From Chryseobacterium gleum (GTDB lineage: Bacteria > Bacteroidota > Bacteroidia > Flavobacteriales_D > Sanyastnellaceae): a DNA stretch of 64,000 nt. The stretch is taken from contig CAMCVP010000004.1 of NCBI GenBank assembly GCA_945881835.1, positions 95,813-159,812 on the forward strand, given 5' to 3'. The notes below the pieces were generated by a model. It saw nothing but the letters and a program-made list of their open reading frames with translations, was not told where the DNA came from and searched no databases. This document shows positions 10,160 to 20,251 of this stretch, one piece after another. Each line of letters starts with the position of its first letter. Position 1 is the first letter of the stretch. Made by a program: the position numbers and the translations under genes.

Positions 10160-11240
10160 TTACATGCTCGGATACGTAGGCGATCTGTTCAGGAGTTAAC
10201 TCTGCGTACATCGGCAAAGACAAAATTCGTTTTGCCAAGCGAGCGGCTACGGGGTAATCGGCTTCGGTATGATGAAAGCGCGAAGTGTAGCAAGGCATCA
10301 AAGGCAATGGAACAGGGTAGTGCACGGCAGTATCTATTTGCGCTTCTTTCAGTTTAGCCATGAGTCCGTCGCGGTCGTCATGTTGAATAACGTAAAGGTG
10401 GAAGACATGACGGAAGTTTTCACGTTCGTGAGGACGTTGAACTTTTTCATTCAGGAGTGAATGATACAAATGCGCGTTTGTTCTGCGTCCTTCGGTCCAG
10501 GTTTCAAGGTGCGGAAGTTTTGTATTGAGCACCGCTGCTTGAATACCATCCATGCGCGAGTTTCTTCCTTCGCGGGTGTGGTTGTGCTTTCCTTCTTGTC
10601 CGTGGTTTGCGATTGCTCGGGCGATTTTCGCGAAGTCGTCGTTGTTGGTCACCATGCCGCCCGCATCGCCGTAGGCACCTAAGTTTTTACCGGGATAAAA
10701 ACTAAAACTTGCGGCGTGTCCGAAGGTTCCAGCTTTTTGTCCGTGTATGGTCGCAGCATGCGATTGCGCGCAGTCTTCTAGGACGAGGAGACCGTGTTTG
10801 TTTGCAATCGCCATTAGCGCATTCATGTCAACGGGGTTTCCGTAGAGGTGAACAGGAATGATGGCTTTGGTGCGGTTTGTAATGCGCTCTTCTATTTTCG
10901 AAATGTCAATGAGAAAATCTTCATCAACATCTACGAACACAGGAACACCTCCTGCAGTGGTTACAGCCTCCGCTGTGCTGATCCAACTGATTGCTGGAAC
11001 AATCACTTCATCTCCTGGTTGAATGCCCATGGCAACAAGAAGAATTTCTAAACTGTCAGTTCCATTCGCGCATGCGATGGTGTGCTTCATTCCCATGAAT
11101 GCGCTGAAGCTCTTTTCGAAAGCATCTGCAGCAGGACCACCAATGAATGAAGTGTTTGAAATAATGTTTGAAATGGCCTGATCCATTTCTGATTGAATGG
11201 ATAAGTATTGCGCTCTTAGATCTACAAACGGAATATGCAT
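10146..11240 (-). CDS. DegT/DnrJ/EryC1/StrS PLP-dependent sugar aminotransferase, WbpE/WlbC-like
   Basis: 364 aa; PFVDLRAQY, GTDSLEILLVAMGIQPGDEVIVPAISW, SFYPGKNLGAYGDAGG. Confidence 0.9.
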   Translation of the reverse strand: MHIPFVDLRAQYLSIQSEMDQAISNIISNTSFIGGPAADAFEKSFSAFMGMKHTIACANGTDSLEILLVAMGIQPGDEVIVPAISWISTAEAVTTAGGVPVFVDVDEDFLIDISKIEERITNRTKAIIPVHLYGNPVDMNALMAIANKHGLLVLEDCAQSHAATIHGQKAGTFGHAASFSFYPGKNLGAYGDAGGMVTNNDDFAKIARAIANHGQEGKHNHTREGRNSRMDGIQAAVLNTKLPHLETWTEGRRTNAHLYHSLLNEKVQRPHERENFRHVFHLYVIQHDDRDGLMAKLKEAQIDTAVHYPVPLPLMPCYTSRFHHTEADYPVAARLAKRILSLPMYAELTPEQIAYVSEHVNANY

Positions 11241-11698
11241 TAACGTATTTTTTTTGCGGGATTACCAACGTACACTCCCGGTTCAGTAATATTTTTAGTA
11301 ACTACAGCGCCCGCACCAATCACAACGTTGTCGCAAACAGTAACAGGTAACAGCGTAACATTCGATCCAATGGAAACGTGATTTCCAATTTCAGTAGAAG
11401 ACCATTTCGATTTGTCATTTCCAGAAGGTCCGCCGTCTTTGAATAAATCATTCGTAAACATCACGCCATGTGCTACGAAGCAGTCAGATCCGATGGTTAC
11501 TAATTCACAAATAAATGAATGACTTTGAATGCGCGTGCGATCACCGATTTTTACACCTTTCTGAATTTCAACAAAAGGACCAACGAAGACATCGTTTCCG
11601 ATTTCACATTCGTACAAGTTCAAGGGTTCAACCACGGTAACTCCCGTTCCGAACTTAACGTCGCGAATCTGTGCGGAATATTTTTTTACTTCACTCAT
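11240..11698 (-). CDS. Left-handed beta-helix N-acetyltransferase, WbpD/WlbB-like
   Basis: 152 aa; hexapeptide repeats, terminal PGVYVGNPAKKIR. Confidence 0.88.
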   Translation of the reverse strand: MSEVKKYSAQIRDVKFGTGVTVVEPLNLYECEIGNDVFVGPFVEIQKGVKIGDRTRIQSHSFICELVTIGSDCFVAHGVMFTNDLFKDGGPSGNDKSKWSSTEIGNHVSIGSNVTLLPVTVCDNVVIGAGAVVTKNITEPGVYVGNPAKKIR

Positions 11699-12723
11699 TG
11701 CAGAATGTTGGCGTAAATTTTTTCAATGGCATCAACACTTCGAACACCTTCTATTCCTTCTACATTCTGGCCTATTCCTGTTTGAATTTCCTTTACAATT
11801 CCTGCAATTACTTTATCGTGATTGCTGCTTGTGCCTTGGTATTTGCCGTAGGCATTGGGCTTGTCATTGAAGTCAATGTTGCTGTCCAATTCATGTCCTT
11901 CAACATTCCAAAATTCAATTTTATTGAGGTAGGCACCTCCAATTTTTATACTTCCTTTTTCACCAATAATGGTGATACTTCCTTCGTAGTTTTTTTCGTA
12001 AACGCAGGTAGTCCAAACCAATGAACCTAGCGCTCCGTTTTCAAATTCCATAACAGCAACACCGCTGTCTTCGGTTTCAATGTTGTGATTTTGCGTTGCA
12101 GCTTTTGCCTTTACGCTAACCACATTTCCACACCACCAAATAAGTAAGTCTATGAAGTGACTGGCTTGTGTGAAAAGTGCTCCACCTTCCTTTTCAATCT
12201 TTCCTCTCCAAGGAGAATCGTCGTAGTATCCTTGATAACGGTTCCACAAAACATCACATTTCACCATGAAAATTTTTCCTAACCATCCTTCGCGAATGGC
12301 CTGCTCGGCAAGCATTACAGGTATATTGAAACGATTCTGCTTCACCACCCATAATTTCTTTCCGCATTCTGCTGCAGTATCGTTCATGCGATTCGCTTCT
12401 TCAACAGAAAGCGACATGGGCTTTTCAACCAGAACATTAAATCCAGCTTTCAAGGCTGCAATGCTTTGCTCGGCATGAAGGGCATGCGGAGTAACCACAT
12501 TAATTACATCGGCTTGAATACCCTTCAGCATTTCATCGAAGGAAGAATACACAGGAATATTTCCGTATAGCTCGGAAAGTGCGCGCGCCGACTCAATGTG
12601 GCTATCGCACAGCGCAACGATTTCTATTTCCGGATTAGCGTCTAAGACAGCAACGTGTCGCTTCCCAATACTTCCACATCCGACTACTGCAAACTTGATT
12701 TTCATCGAGTGCAAAGTAATCAA
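11695..12723 (-). CDS. Gfo/Idh/MocA oxidoreductase, WbpB/WlbA-like
   Basis: 342 aa; FAVVGCGSIGKRH Rossmann motif, VEKPMSLSVEEA, WVVKQNRF. Confidence 0.9.
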   Translation of the reverse strand: MITLHSMKIKFAVVGCGSIGKRHVAVLDANPEIEIVALCDSHIESARALSELYGNIPVYSSFDEMLKGIQADVINVVTPHALHAEQSIAALKAGFNVLVEKPMSLSVEEANRMNDTAAECGKKLWVVKQNRFNIPVMLAEQAIREGWLGKIFMVKCDVLWNRYQGYYDDSPWRGKIEKEGGALFTQASHFIDLLIWWCGNVVSVKAKAATQNHNIETEDSGVAVMEFENGALGSLVWTTCVYEKNYEGSITIIGEKGSIKIGGAYLNKIEFWNVEGHELDSNIDFNDKPNAYGKYQGTSSNHDKVIAGIVKEIQTGIGQNVEGIEGVRSVDAIEKIYANILQ

Positions 12724-14037
12724 TCATTTTTGAATTTCCACGACCTTTTCAGCGAGGAATTCCTTCAAAGGATATTTTTCGAGTCGACATCTTTCGAAGA
12801 ATTCCTTTTCAGTTTCCTCATTGGCAAGCAATATTGCTGCTTCAAGGTCTTCGTAATTGGAGAGACAGAGGTTTTTGAGCGGGCTTCCTTCCAGGGGAAA
12901 TGAAGTCGGAAAATTTGTTCCTATGAACGTTTTGTAACCCATGGACAGACGTTCGAAAAGCAAGGTAGAGTAAGCCATCAGGCCAATGTTCACCTGGAAG
13001 AAATTCTCACTCGATTTCATTTCAAGAGGTGCAATCGATGCATTTGTTCCTTGGAAGAACGATGCGTAGTACGATTCGAAAACGTTGTCTTTCCGCTCTT
13101 TGGGATGCGGGAAAATAATCAGTTGAAATCCCGAATGTTTTTCTAGGAAGGTCTTCAGTGATTTCAGCAAGAAAAGTTCATTTTCTTGAATGCCAGCGCT
13201 CATGCCGAAGTCAGCGTGCCCATCTTTCCTTCTAATCCATTCTCCGTGCGAGTAGAATCCTATTGTGTTTTTAGATGGAATAGGAGTATTCGCGTAATGC
13301 GGGGCATAGCGCATGTATTGTTCAGGCGGCCAATTCAAAAAACCGTTTACGTACCAATGTTTGAAACCAGGAAGCTCTTCCAATTGATAGGCACTTGAGA
13401 AAACAACTTCGTCCGCAATCATGAAGGTGTAATGCTCGAATAAAGGTCCTGGAGATGGTATTTTCGTGACGTGAATTTCTTTTTCCATCAGTAAAAAAGC
13501 CAATGCATTGCTGTCTTTTTCAAACGGAGTGAAATCGAAAAATTCCTTGATATTATTTGTTGAAATGAAATCGATAACGGCCGTCCATTCGACCACTTCG
13601 CGAATGAGTAGAGCGAGATTCACACGACGCGAATCGAATATACACTGAAGCGAAATACGCAAAGCGAATAAATGGAATTTAAGAGGCAATGACTCGATTG
13701 AAAGTTCCTCTCGAACCAATACGTGCAAGTCCTTGAATCCTGAATTCGTTGAAATATATTCAACCGCAATTTCTTGTTGATTGGAAGTCGAAACCAAAAC
13801 GCAAGGTCTATTTCCTTCAGAAAGATTTTGATTTTTTCTTCTGGAAGCAATGCGCTTCCATTCTTTGAATCCGATGAGTAGATCTTTTTTCGCGCTTCCT
13901 GGAAGGCGATACGTCAAATCATGAAGCAGCCTGTGCTGAAGCATGCGCAAGCGAAGGTCTTCCGAAACGTTCATTGGACGCTTCAGAAGCGACTTCGCAA
14001 ATAGAAGTGCGGTGCCGAGTTTAGACTTTCGATTCAT
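12724..14037 (-). CDS. Uncharacterised polysaccharide-cluster protein
   Basis: 437 aa intact ORF inside the operon; no family recognised with confidence. Confidence 0.6.
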   Translation of the reverse strand: MNRKSKLGTALLFAKSLLKRPMNVSEDLRLRMLQHRLLHDLTYRLPGSAKKDLLIGFKEWKRIASRRKNQNLSEGNRPCVLVSTSNQQEIAVEYISTNSGFKDLHVLVREELSIESLPLKFHLFALRISLQCIFDSRRVNLALLIREVVEWTAVIDFISTNNIKEFFDFTPFEKDSNALAFLLMEKEIHVTKIPSPGPLFEHYTFMIADEVVFSSAYQLEELPGFKHWYVNGFLNWPPEQYMRYAPHYANTPIPSKNTIGFYSHGEWIRRKDGHADFGMSAGIQENELFLLKSLKTFLEKHSGFQLIIFPHPKERKDNVFESYYASFFQGTNASIAPLEMKSSENFFQVNIGLMAYSTLLFERLSMGYKTFIGTNFPTSFPLEGSPLKNLCLSNYEDLEAAILLANEETEKEFFERCRLEKYPLKEFLAEKVVEIQK

Positions 14038-15046
14038 GCAACAAGTGTAGGAAGGAATCGAGGTTTTGATTCCAGCTCAAGATGGGAAAGTTAAAATGCT
14101 TTGAAAGCTGCTCTGCAGCTGTTTTAGCGCGAAGTCCGCTTTCGCAAAGCAGAATACATGGTCTATTGGCATCGGCAATTGCTTCCTTTAATTCTGAAGC
14201 GGTGATTGAAATAACATCAGAAGGCAGGACATCCGCTTCACCCAAGAAGAAAATGGGAGTGCTTTGGTCTTTCAGTAGTTCATTTAAAGTTATTGAAGGC
14301 TTAGGAAGTTCTTGTTTCGGATTGAAATGAAAACGGGACCAAAGTCCTGAAACACCGTCGTAATAATCAATGGCCCCAACAAATGCACAAGGAGAAAGCG
14401 TCAAAAACTGTAACGCTTGGTGGGCAACATGAATGCCCACAGCAGCGACAACTGTGGGCCAAACGCCATCAACTGTGCAATCTCGTTCCACCTTGTTGGC
14501 TTGTTCAATATGTCCGAAAAGCATTTCGCTTGTCATACTGTTCAAGTGAATAAACGCGGAAGATCCGGCGTTCATTTGGGCTGCAGCGTAGAAAAACGGG
14601 ATGTTCCGTTTTTCAAAATGTTGAGCCAAATCAATTTTGGTTGCAAGACGATCGGTGCAGTCCAAGACAAGGTCACAGCGCGCGTCTAATTTCATTTCAT
14701 TCACATTGAACATTCGTTCTTCAGCGAAAACTTTTGTGTGCGGAAAATGATGCGAACAATGCTCCTTCAAGACGGAGGCCTTATTTCTGCCAATGTCTTT
14801 CGGTGTGAAAAGGTGTTGTCTATTTAAGTTGGAAACTTCAATCTGATCTCCGTCGAAGAGTGAAACGTTTCCAACACCGGAAGAAAGCAAATAGGGAAGA
14901 GCGGCATGCGTTAGCCCACCGCATCCAATTATAAGGATGTGTTTATTTTTCAAATAATTGTGGTCCCAGGTCATTCTTTCTAAAAGGGGTGAATTTCGGT
15001 TGCCAAGATAGTTTAGAGAGGGCTTAGATAGAGTTTTTATAAACAA
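14021..15046 (-). CDS. ThiF/MoeB/HesA family E1-like protein with C-terminal rhodanese domain
   Basis: 341 aa; HILIIGCGGL...LFDGDQIEVSNLNRQHLF; C-terminal CILLCESGLRAKTAAEQL rhodanese loop. Confidence 0.85.
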   Translation of the reverse strand: MFIKTLSKPSLNYLGNRNSPLLERMTWDHNYLKNKHILIIGCGGLTHAALPYLLSSGVGNVSLFDGDQIEVSNLNRQHLFTPKDIGRNKASVLKEHCSHHFPHTKVFAEERMFNVNEMKLDARCDLVLDCTDRLATKIDLAQHFEKRNIPFFYAAAQMNAGSSAFIHLNSMTSEMLFGHIEQANKVERDCTVDGVWPTVVAAVGIHVAHQALQFLTLSPCAFVGAIDYYDGVSGLWSRFHFNPKQELPKPSITLNELLKDQSTPIFFLGEADVLPSDVISITASELKEAIADANRPCILLCESGLRAKTAAEQLSKHFNFPILSWNQNLDSFLHLLHESKV

Positions 15047-15135
15047 TTTACTTTGTTAAATGTCTGAAAATGAGTAGGTAATGAAAGAATGTAGGTATGA
15101 AAAGCAAAAAAAAGTGCGTACTTCATGAAAAGTTG

Positions 15136-15143
15136 TACTTTTG
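15136..15143 (+). promoter_or_regulatory. Bacteroidota -7 box TACTTTTG upstream of acpP
   Basis: Matches TAnnTTTG; no clear -33 element. Confidence 0.45.
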
Positions 15144-15177
15144 CGGCTGTATTTAACCTTAAAAAAACATCAAGACA

Positions 15178-15411
15178 ATGTCTGAAATTGCACAAAAAGT
15201 TACCGAAATCATCGTAGACAAATTAGGTGTTGAAGCATCTGTAGTTACTCCAGAGGCTAGCTTCACAAATGATTTAGGAGCAGATTCTTTAGATACAGTT
15301 GAACTTATCATGGAATTTGAAAAGGAATTCAACATCGCTATCCCAGACGATCAAGCTGAAAAGATCGTTACTGTAGGTCAAGCAATTGATTACATCACAG
15401 CGAACAAATAA
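15178..15411 (+). CDS. acpP: Acyl carrier protein
   Basis: 77 aa; [19 protein letters not shown] phosphopantetheine site. Confidence 0.98.
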   Translation: MSEIAQKVTEIIVDKLGVEASVVTPEASFTNDLGADSLDTVELIMEFEKEFNIAIPDDQAEKIVTVGQAIDYITANK

Positions 15412-15444
15412 TTACTCGGAAATTATTCTACCTTCCCGATATCT

Positions 15445-16695
15445 ATGGAGTTAAGAAGGGTCGTTGTAACCGGACTAGGAGCACTAACACCTATTGGTAA
15501 TACTGTACCAGAATACTGGAATGGTCTTATCAATGGTGTGAGTGGTTCAGATCTTATTACGCGCTTTGACGCGAGCAAATTCAAAACGAAGTTTGCATGT
15601 GAAGTCAAAGGGTTTAATATTGAAGATCACATTGAGCGAAAAGAAATGCGCAAAATGGATCCTTATACCCACTATGCGATGGTGGTTGCTAAGGAGGCAA
15701 TGGCAGATTCTGGTATCGATGTAGAGAAAGTAGACAAGGATCGTGTTGGCGTCATTTGGGGTTCAGGAATTGGTGGATTAACTACTTTCCAAGAGGAGTG
15801 TATCAATTTCGCCAAAGGAGATGGAACACCTCGTTTCAATCCTTTCTTCATTCCGAAAATGATTGCCGATATTGCTTCAGGGCATATAAGTATTCAATAC
15901 GGATTCAGAGGTCCTAATTATACAACCGTTTCAGCTTGTGCCTCTTCAACCAATGCATTAATAGATGCTTTCAACTACATTCGTTTGGGTAAAGCTGATG
16001 TTATTGTGAGTGGTGGTTCTGAAGCTGCAATCTGTGAGGCTGGAGTAGGCGGATTCAACGCGTGTAAAGCGCTTTCTGAAAATAACGAGAATTTCAAGAC
16101 AGCTTCAAGACCATTCGATTCGACCCGCGACGGTTTCGTTTTAGGTGAAGGCGGTGGATGTCTTATTTTGGAAGATTTAGAGCACGCCAAAGCGCGTGGC
16201 GCTAAGATTTATGCCGAGCTTATCGGCGGTGGAATGTCAGCAGATGCATACCACATTACGGCTCCACATCCTGAAGGAATTGGTGCAACCAACGTAATGA
16301 AGAATGCATTATCAGATGCTGGTATTTCTTCAAATGCAATTGATTACATCAACGTTCACGGAACTTCTACACCACTTGGAGATGTTCAAGAAGCGAAGGC
16401 AATTCAAAATATTTTTGGAGAGCACGCTTACAACTTGAACATTTCAAGCACGAAGTCAATGACAGGTCACCTTCTGGGTGCTGCCGGAGCTGTTGAAGCA
16501 ATTGCTACCATTCTCGCGATTAAAAATGGAATTATTCCTCCAACGATTAACTTCGTGAATACCGATGACGCATTGGATCCAAAGTTGAATTTCACATTCA
16601 ACAAAGCGCAGCATCGAGAAGTAAACGTTGCAATGACCAACACATTCGGATTCGGTGGTCATAACACTTCAGCCATCTTTAAGAAATACGAATGA
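15445..16695 (+). CDS. fabF: Beta-ketoacyl-ACP synthase II
   Basis: 416 aa; VSACASSTNALIDA, NVHGTSTPLGD, KSMTGHLLGAAGAVEA. Confidence 0.97.
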   Translation: MELRRVVVTGLGALTPIGNTVPEYWNGLINGVSGSDLITRFDASKFKTKFACEVKGFNIEDHIERKEMRKMDPYTHYAMVVAKEAMADSGIDVEKVDKDRVGVIWGSGIGGLTTFQEECINFAKGDGTPRFNPFFIPKMIADIASGHISIQYGFRGPNYTTVSACASSTNALIDAFNYIRLGKADVIVSGGSEAAICEAGVGGFNACKALSENNENFKTASRPFDSTRDGFVLGEGGGCLILEDLEHAKARGAKIYAELIGGGMSADAYHITAPHPEGIGATNVMKNALSDAGISSNAIDYINVHGTSTPLGDVQEAKAIQNIFGEHAYNLNISSTKSMTGHLLGAAGAVEAIATILAIKNGIIPPTINFVNTDDALDPKLNFTFNKAQHREVNVAMTNTFGFGGHNTSAIFKKYE

Positions 16696-17402
16696 TTTGG
16701 AAATTCTTTTCCAAAGCACACCCGAATAGGGAACTATTCTCCTATATCCACAAGACCTTTCATGTAAAGCCCAAAAACATTGCGCTTTATGAGACTGCTT
16801 TGCGTCATGCTAGTGCTGCTGAAGAAATTCGCGCAGGTATCAAAAACAGTAACGAACGCTTAGAGTTTTTAGGCGACGCTATTCTCGATAGCATTGTTGC
16901 GCATTATTTGTTTTCGAAATATCCAGCGCTCACGGAAGGTGAATTAACTAAGATGAAGTCCAAGATTGTCCGTCGAGACAATCTGAATGCAATCGGTTAC
17001 GATTTGAAATTGTATGAATTCTTAAACGTAAGTATCGGCAGACAAGAAATTCATGAGAGTTTAATTGGAAATGCGTTGGAAGCCTTGTTTGGGGCGCTTT
17101 TCTTGGACAAAGGTTATAAAGTTACACGTGAAATTGCTTTGAAATTATTGAAAGCACATGGATTAGATGAACGGGTGCATCTTGATGTAGATTACAAAAG
17201 CAAGTTGCACGAATGGGGACAAAAGTACCGTAGGCATTTGGTGTATATTGTGCGTGAACAGCGCAGCACAGGTGCGCAAATGCTCTACACCATTGCGTTG
17301 GAGTTAGACGGAAAGGAAGTAGGAAGAGGAACCGGTGGTTCGAAAAAAGCAGCAGAACAATCAGCAGCGGAAGCTGCAGCAAAAGTTATATTGACTAATT
17401 AA
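16692..17402 (+). CDS. rnc: Ribonuclease III
   Basis: 236 aa; [21 protein letters not shown] plus C-terminal ds[24 protein letters not shown]. Confidence 0.96.
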   Translation: MIWKFFSKAHPNRELFSYIHKTFHVKPKNIALYETALRHASAAEEIRAGIKNSNERLEFLGDAILDSIVAHYLFSKYPALTEGELTKMKSKIVRRDNLNAIGYDLKLYEFLNVSIGRQEIHESLIGNALEALFGALFLDKGYKVTREIALKLLKAHGLDERVHLDVDYKSKLHEWGQKYRRHLVYIVREQRSTGAQMLYTIALELDGKEVGRGTGGSKKAAEQSAAEAAAKVILTN

Positions 17403-17413
17403 ACTTGAAATTT

Positions 17414-18604
17414 ATGTACGGAAAAATGCAGGAACATTTGCAAAACGAACTCAATGGTATTCGTGAAGCTGGATTATTCAAGCGCGAGCGTATCATTACA
17501 ACTCCTCAGTCGGCAGTAATTAAAACCACTGAAGGAAAAGAGGTTTTGAATTTTTGTTCGAACAATTACCTTGGTCTTTCAAGTCACCCAGATGTTTTGG
17601 AAGCAGCAAAGGCGACCATAGACTCGCACGGGTTTGGGATGTCGAGTGTTCGTTTCATTTGTGGAACACAAGACATTCACAAAACGCTTGAACAAAAACT
17701 TTCAGACTTCCTTCACACGGAAGATACCATTCTTTACGCTGCAGCATTTGATGCGAACGGTGGAGTTTTCGAACCGTTATTGAATGAGCAAGATGCAATC
17801 ATTTCAGATGAATTGAATCACGCTTCCATTATCGACGGAGTGCGTTTGTGCAAAGCACAACGTTACCGTTACAAGAACAACGACATGGCAGATTTGGAAG
17901 AGCAGCTGAAAGCCGCTTCTGGAGCGCGTTTCAAGTTGATTGTTACTGATGGAGTTTTCTCAATGGATGGCTATGTTGCTCAACTCGATAAGATTTGTGA
18001 TCTAGCAGATCAATACGGTGCAATGGTTATGGTAGACGAATGTCATGCTACCGGATTCATCGGAAAAACAGGTAGAGGAACAATAGAATTGAAAAACGTT
18101 TTAGGTCGCGTAGATATCATTACCGGTACTTTAGGTAAGGCATTGGGCGGTGCAATGGGTGGATTCACCAGCGGAAGAAAAGAGATTATCGAATTGCTTC
18201 GTCAACGTTCAAGACCCTATTTGTTTTCCAATTCACTTGCTCCTTCTATCGTTGGTGCATCCATTGCGGTAATGGATATGCTTAGCGCTTCTTCAGACTT
18301 ACGCGATAAACTTGAAGCGAACATCAATCGCTTTAAAGCAGGAATTAAAGCTGCCGGATTCGATATTAAGGACGGTGACAGTGCAATTGTTCCGGTTATG
18401 TTGTACGATGCGAAGTTGGCACAAGACTTCGCAGATGCATTGTTGCAAGAAGGCATCTATGTGATTGGATTTTTCTATCCAGTTGTTGCAAAAGGTCAAG
18501 CACGTATTCGCGTTCAATTGAGCGCGGGACATGAGTTCGAGCACATTGATAAGGCAGTTGAGGCATTTACTAAAGTGGGTAAAGCGCTAAACGTGATTCA
18601 ATAA
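17414..18604 (+). CDS. kbl: Glycine C-acetyltransferase (2-amino-3-ketobutyrate CoA ligase)
   Basis: AOS family motifs [49 protein letters not shown] opens with TTG at 17405, ATG at 17414 preferred. Confidence 0.92.
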   Translation: MYGKMQEHLQNELNGIREAGLFKRERIITTPQSAVIKTTEGKEVLNFCSNNYLGLSSHPDVLEAAKATIDSHGFGMSSVRFICGTQDIHKTLEQKLSDFLHTEDTILYAAAFDANGGVFEPLLNEQDAIISDELNHASIIDGVRLCKAQRYRYKNNDMADLEEQLKAASGARFKLIVTDGVFSMDGYVAQLDKICDLADQYGAMVMVDECHATGFIGKTGRGTIELKNVLGRVDIITGTLGKALGGAMGGFTSGRKEIIELLRQRSRPYLFSNSLAPSIVGASIAVMDMLSASSDLRDKLEANINRFKAGIKAAGFDIKDGDSAIVPVMLYDAKLAQDFADALLQEGIYVIGFFYPVVAKGQARIRVQLSAGHEFEHIDKAVEAFTKVGKALNVIQ

Positions 18605-18606
18605 TT

Positions 18607-19644
18607 ATGTCGAAATATTTAATCGTAGGACAAGGGCTAGCAGGAACACTGCTAGCCTTTTCTCTTCTTGAAAAAGGAGAAGAAGTTTTAATTGCCGACG
18701 ATTATAAGCATGCCTCTGCTTCACAAGTAGCAGCGGGTATGTGGAATCCGGTTACCTTCAAAAGACTTGCTGCGTCTTGGTTAGCGAAGGAAATGCTTGA
18801 AGAGATGAATCTGACTTTTCGAAAGTTGGAAGATCAACTTCAAACGAAGTTTTTTCATACGCTTCCAGTTGCTAGAATTTTCAATTCAATTCAAGATGCT
18901 AATTTTTGGGATGAAAAATCGGATCATCCTGAAGTTGGGCGATACCTTTCCGCACGCTCAAATAAAAGCATTCAAGAAAATTTCAATTCTCCATTTGGAA
19001 ATAGCGAGGTCAATGAATGCGGCTGGTTGAATGTTCCCTTGTTCCGCGAAGCTGCAAGAAATTATTTCCTTCAGCATGGAAATTTTATCCAAGATTCTGT
19101 GGAAGAAAGCGATATTCAGTTTCATGAAAGTGGACTTCGTTGGAAGGAAATGGCGTTCGATAAAGTTATTCTGTGCACAGGTATAGGGGTTAATAAATGG
19201 AACGGATTGCAAGATTTGGATCTTATTCCGAATCACGGACAAGTGTTGGACTTGCACATTGAAGATTTGGATTTGGATGTGATTGCTAATTTCGGTCAGT
19301 TTTTACTTCCCTATGGAAATGGAAAATTCCGTTTAGGCGCGACCTACGATTGGAATGAAGTACCTGACGAGCCGACCAAAGAGGCCTGTGAGTTTTTACT
19401 TTCGGAATTGAAGTTGCGCTTGAATAAGGACGTTGTGATTGAAAGTCAAAAGACGGGTTATCGTCCTACAACCCGCGATAGAAGACCACTTTTGGGATTT
19501 GCCAAGGGAAACAATAATCTTGCAGTTTTTGGTGGGTTGGGTTCAAAAGGAGTTCTTCTTGCACCATATTTCGCGCAATTATTTACGGCGGTGTTAACCG
19601 AAGGTGTCGCTATTCCTAAAGAAGTAAATTCCTTGCGATTCTAA
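18607..19644 (+). CDS. FAD-dependent oxidoreductase (DAO family)
   Basis: 345 aa; YLIVGQGLAGTLLAFSLLEKG; C-terminal GYRPTTRDRRPLLG and FGGLGSKGVLLAP. Confidence 0.85.
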   Translation: MSKYLIVGQGLAGTLLAFSLLEKGEEVLIADDYKHASASQVAAGMWNPVTFKRLAASWLAKEMLEEMNLTFRKLEDQLQTKFFHTLPVARIFNSIQDANFWDEKSDHPEVGRYLSARSNKSIQENFNSPFGNSEVNECGWLNVPLFREAARNYFLQHGNFIQDSVEESDIQFHESGLRWKEMAFDKVILCTGIGVNKWNGLQDLDLIPNHGQVLDLHIEDLDLDVIANFGQFLLPYGNGKFRLGATYDWNEVPDEPTKEACEFLLSELKLRLNKDVVIESQKTGYRPTTRDRRPLLGFAKGNNNLAVFGGLGSKGVLLAPYFAQLFTAVLTEGVAIPKEVNSLRF

Positions 19645-19699
19645 CAACTCAAGGTGAAGAACCTTTGATATTGAATTCAATTTATTCAATTAGTTCAGA

Positions 19700-19707
19700 T
19701 AGATTTG
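19700..19707 (+). promoter_or_regulatory. Candidate -7 box TAGATTTG for the YfiR operon
   Basis: Perfect TAnnTTTG, about 25 bp 5' of the ATG at 19732; no well-spaced -33. Confidence 0.35.
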
Positions 19708-19731
19708 TTATGCGCCTCAAAAGTGCACAGA

Positions 19732-20250
19732 ATGAAACGAATCTATTTACTTCTCTTGCTATTGGCGTCGAGCCATTGGATATTTGCACAGCAGATTGAC
19801 GAAGGTGACTCGCGCGCAATGATTCAAGCAAACTTCATTTATCAATTTGCAGTGAATAGCAACTGGCCTTTAGAAATGAAGAAGGGAAAATTTCTAATCG
19901 TAGTATATGGTAACGATGCAGTGTACAAGCATGTCTTGGAGAAATATGGAATGAAGCCAGTCGGCGCACAAACCATTGAAGTGCAGTCTTGGAGTGATTA
20001 TAAGCCGGGTGTTGGAAGTCAAATTGTTTTCGTCGATAAATCGAAAAAAGCGGATTTCGCTAAAGTTATAAAAGAGGTGAAGGGAAAGAGCACTCTCGTT
20101 GTCACGAATTGGGAAGGGGCTTTGGGCAGTGGAGCAGCCATTAATTTTAAATCAGTAGACAATTCTATTCGATATGAATTGAGTGAGGCGGCTTTATTGG
20201 AGAAGAAGATCACTCCAGGGAATAAAATTTTACAATGGAAAGTTCAATAG
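19732..20250 (+). CDS. YfiR family (DUF4154) periplasmic protein
   Basis: Signal peptide MKRIYLLLLLLASSHWIFA; IYQFAVNSNWP, STLVVTNWEGALGSGAAINF. Confidence 0.75.
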   Translation: MKRIYLLLLLLASSHWIFAQQIDEGDSRAMIQANFIYQFAVNSNWPLEMKKGKFLIVVYGNDAVYKHVLEKYGMKPVGAQTIEVQSWSDYKPGVGSQIVFVDKSKKADFAKVIKEVKGKSTLVVTNWEGALGSGAAINFKSVDNSIRYELSEAALLEKKITPGNKILQWKVQ

Positions 20251-20251
20251 T

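Noticed and set aside
11671-12024. 117-aa plus-strand ORF
   Set aside because: Antisense to the Gfo/Idh oxidoreductase and acetyltransferase genes.
19641-19680. AAGGT-GAAGA-ACCTT hairpin and ATTGAATTCAAT palindrome upstream of the YfiR-like gene
   Set aside because: Short, no U tract and not in an array; compatible with chance in AT-rich intergenic DNA.
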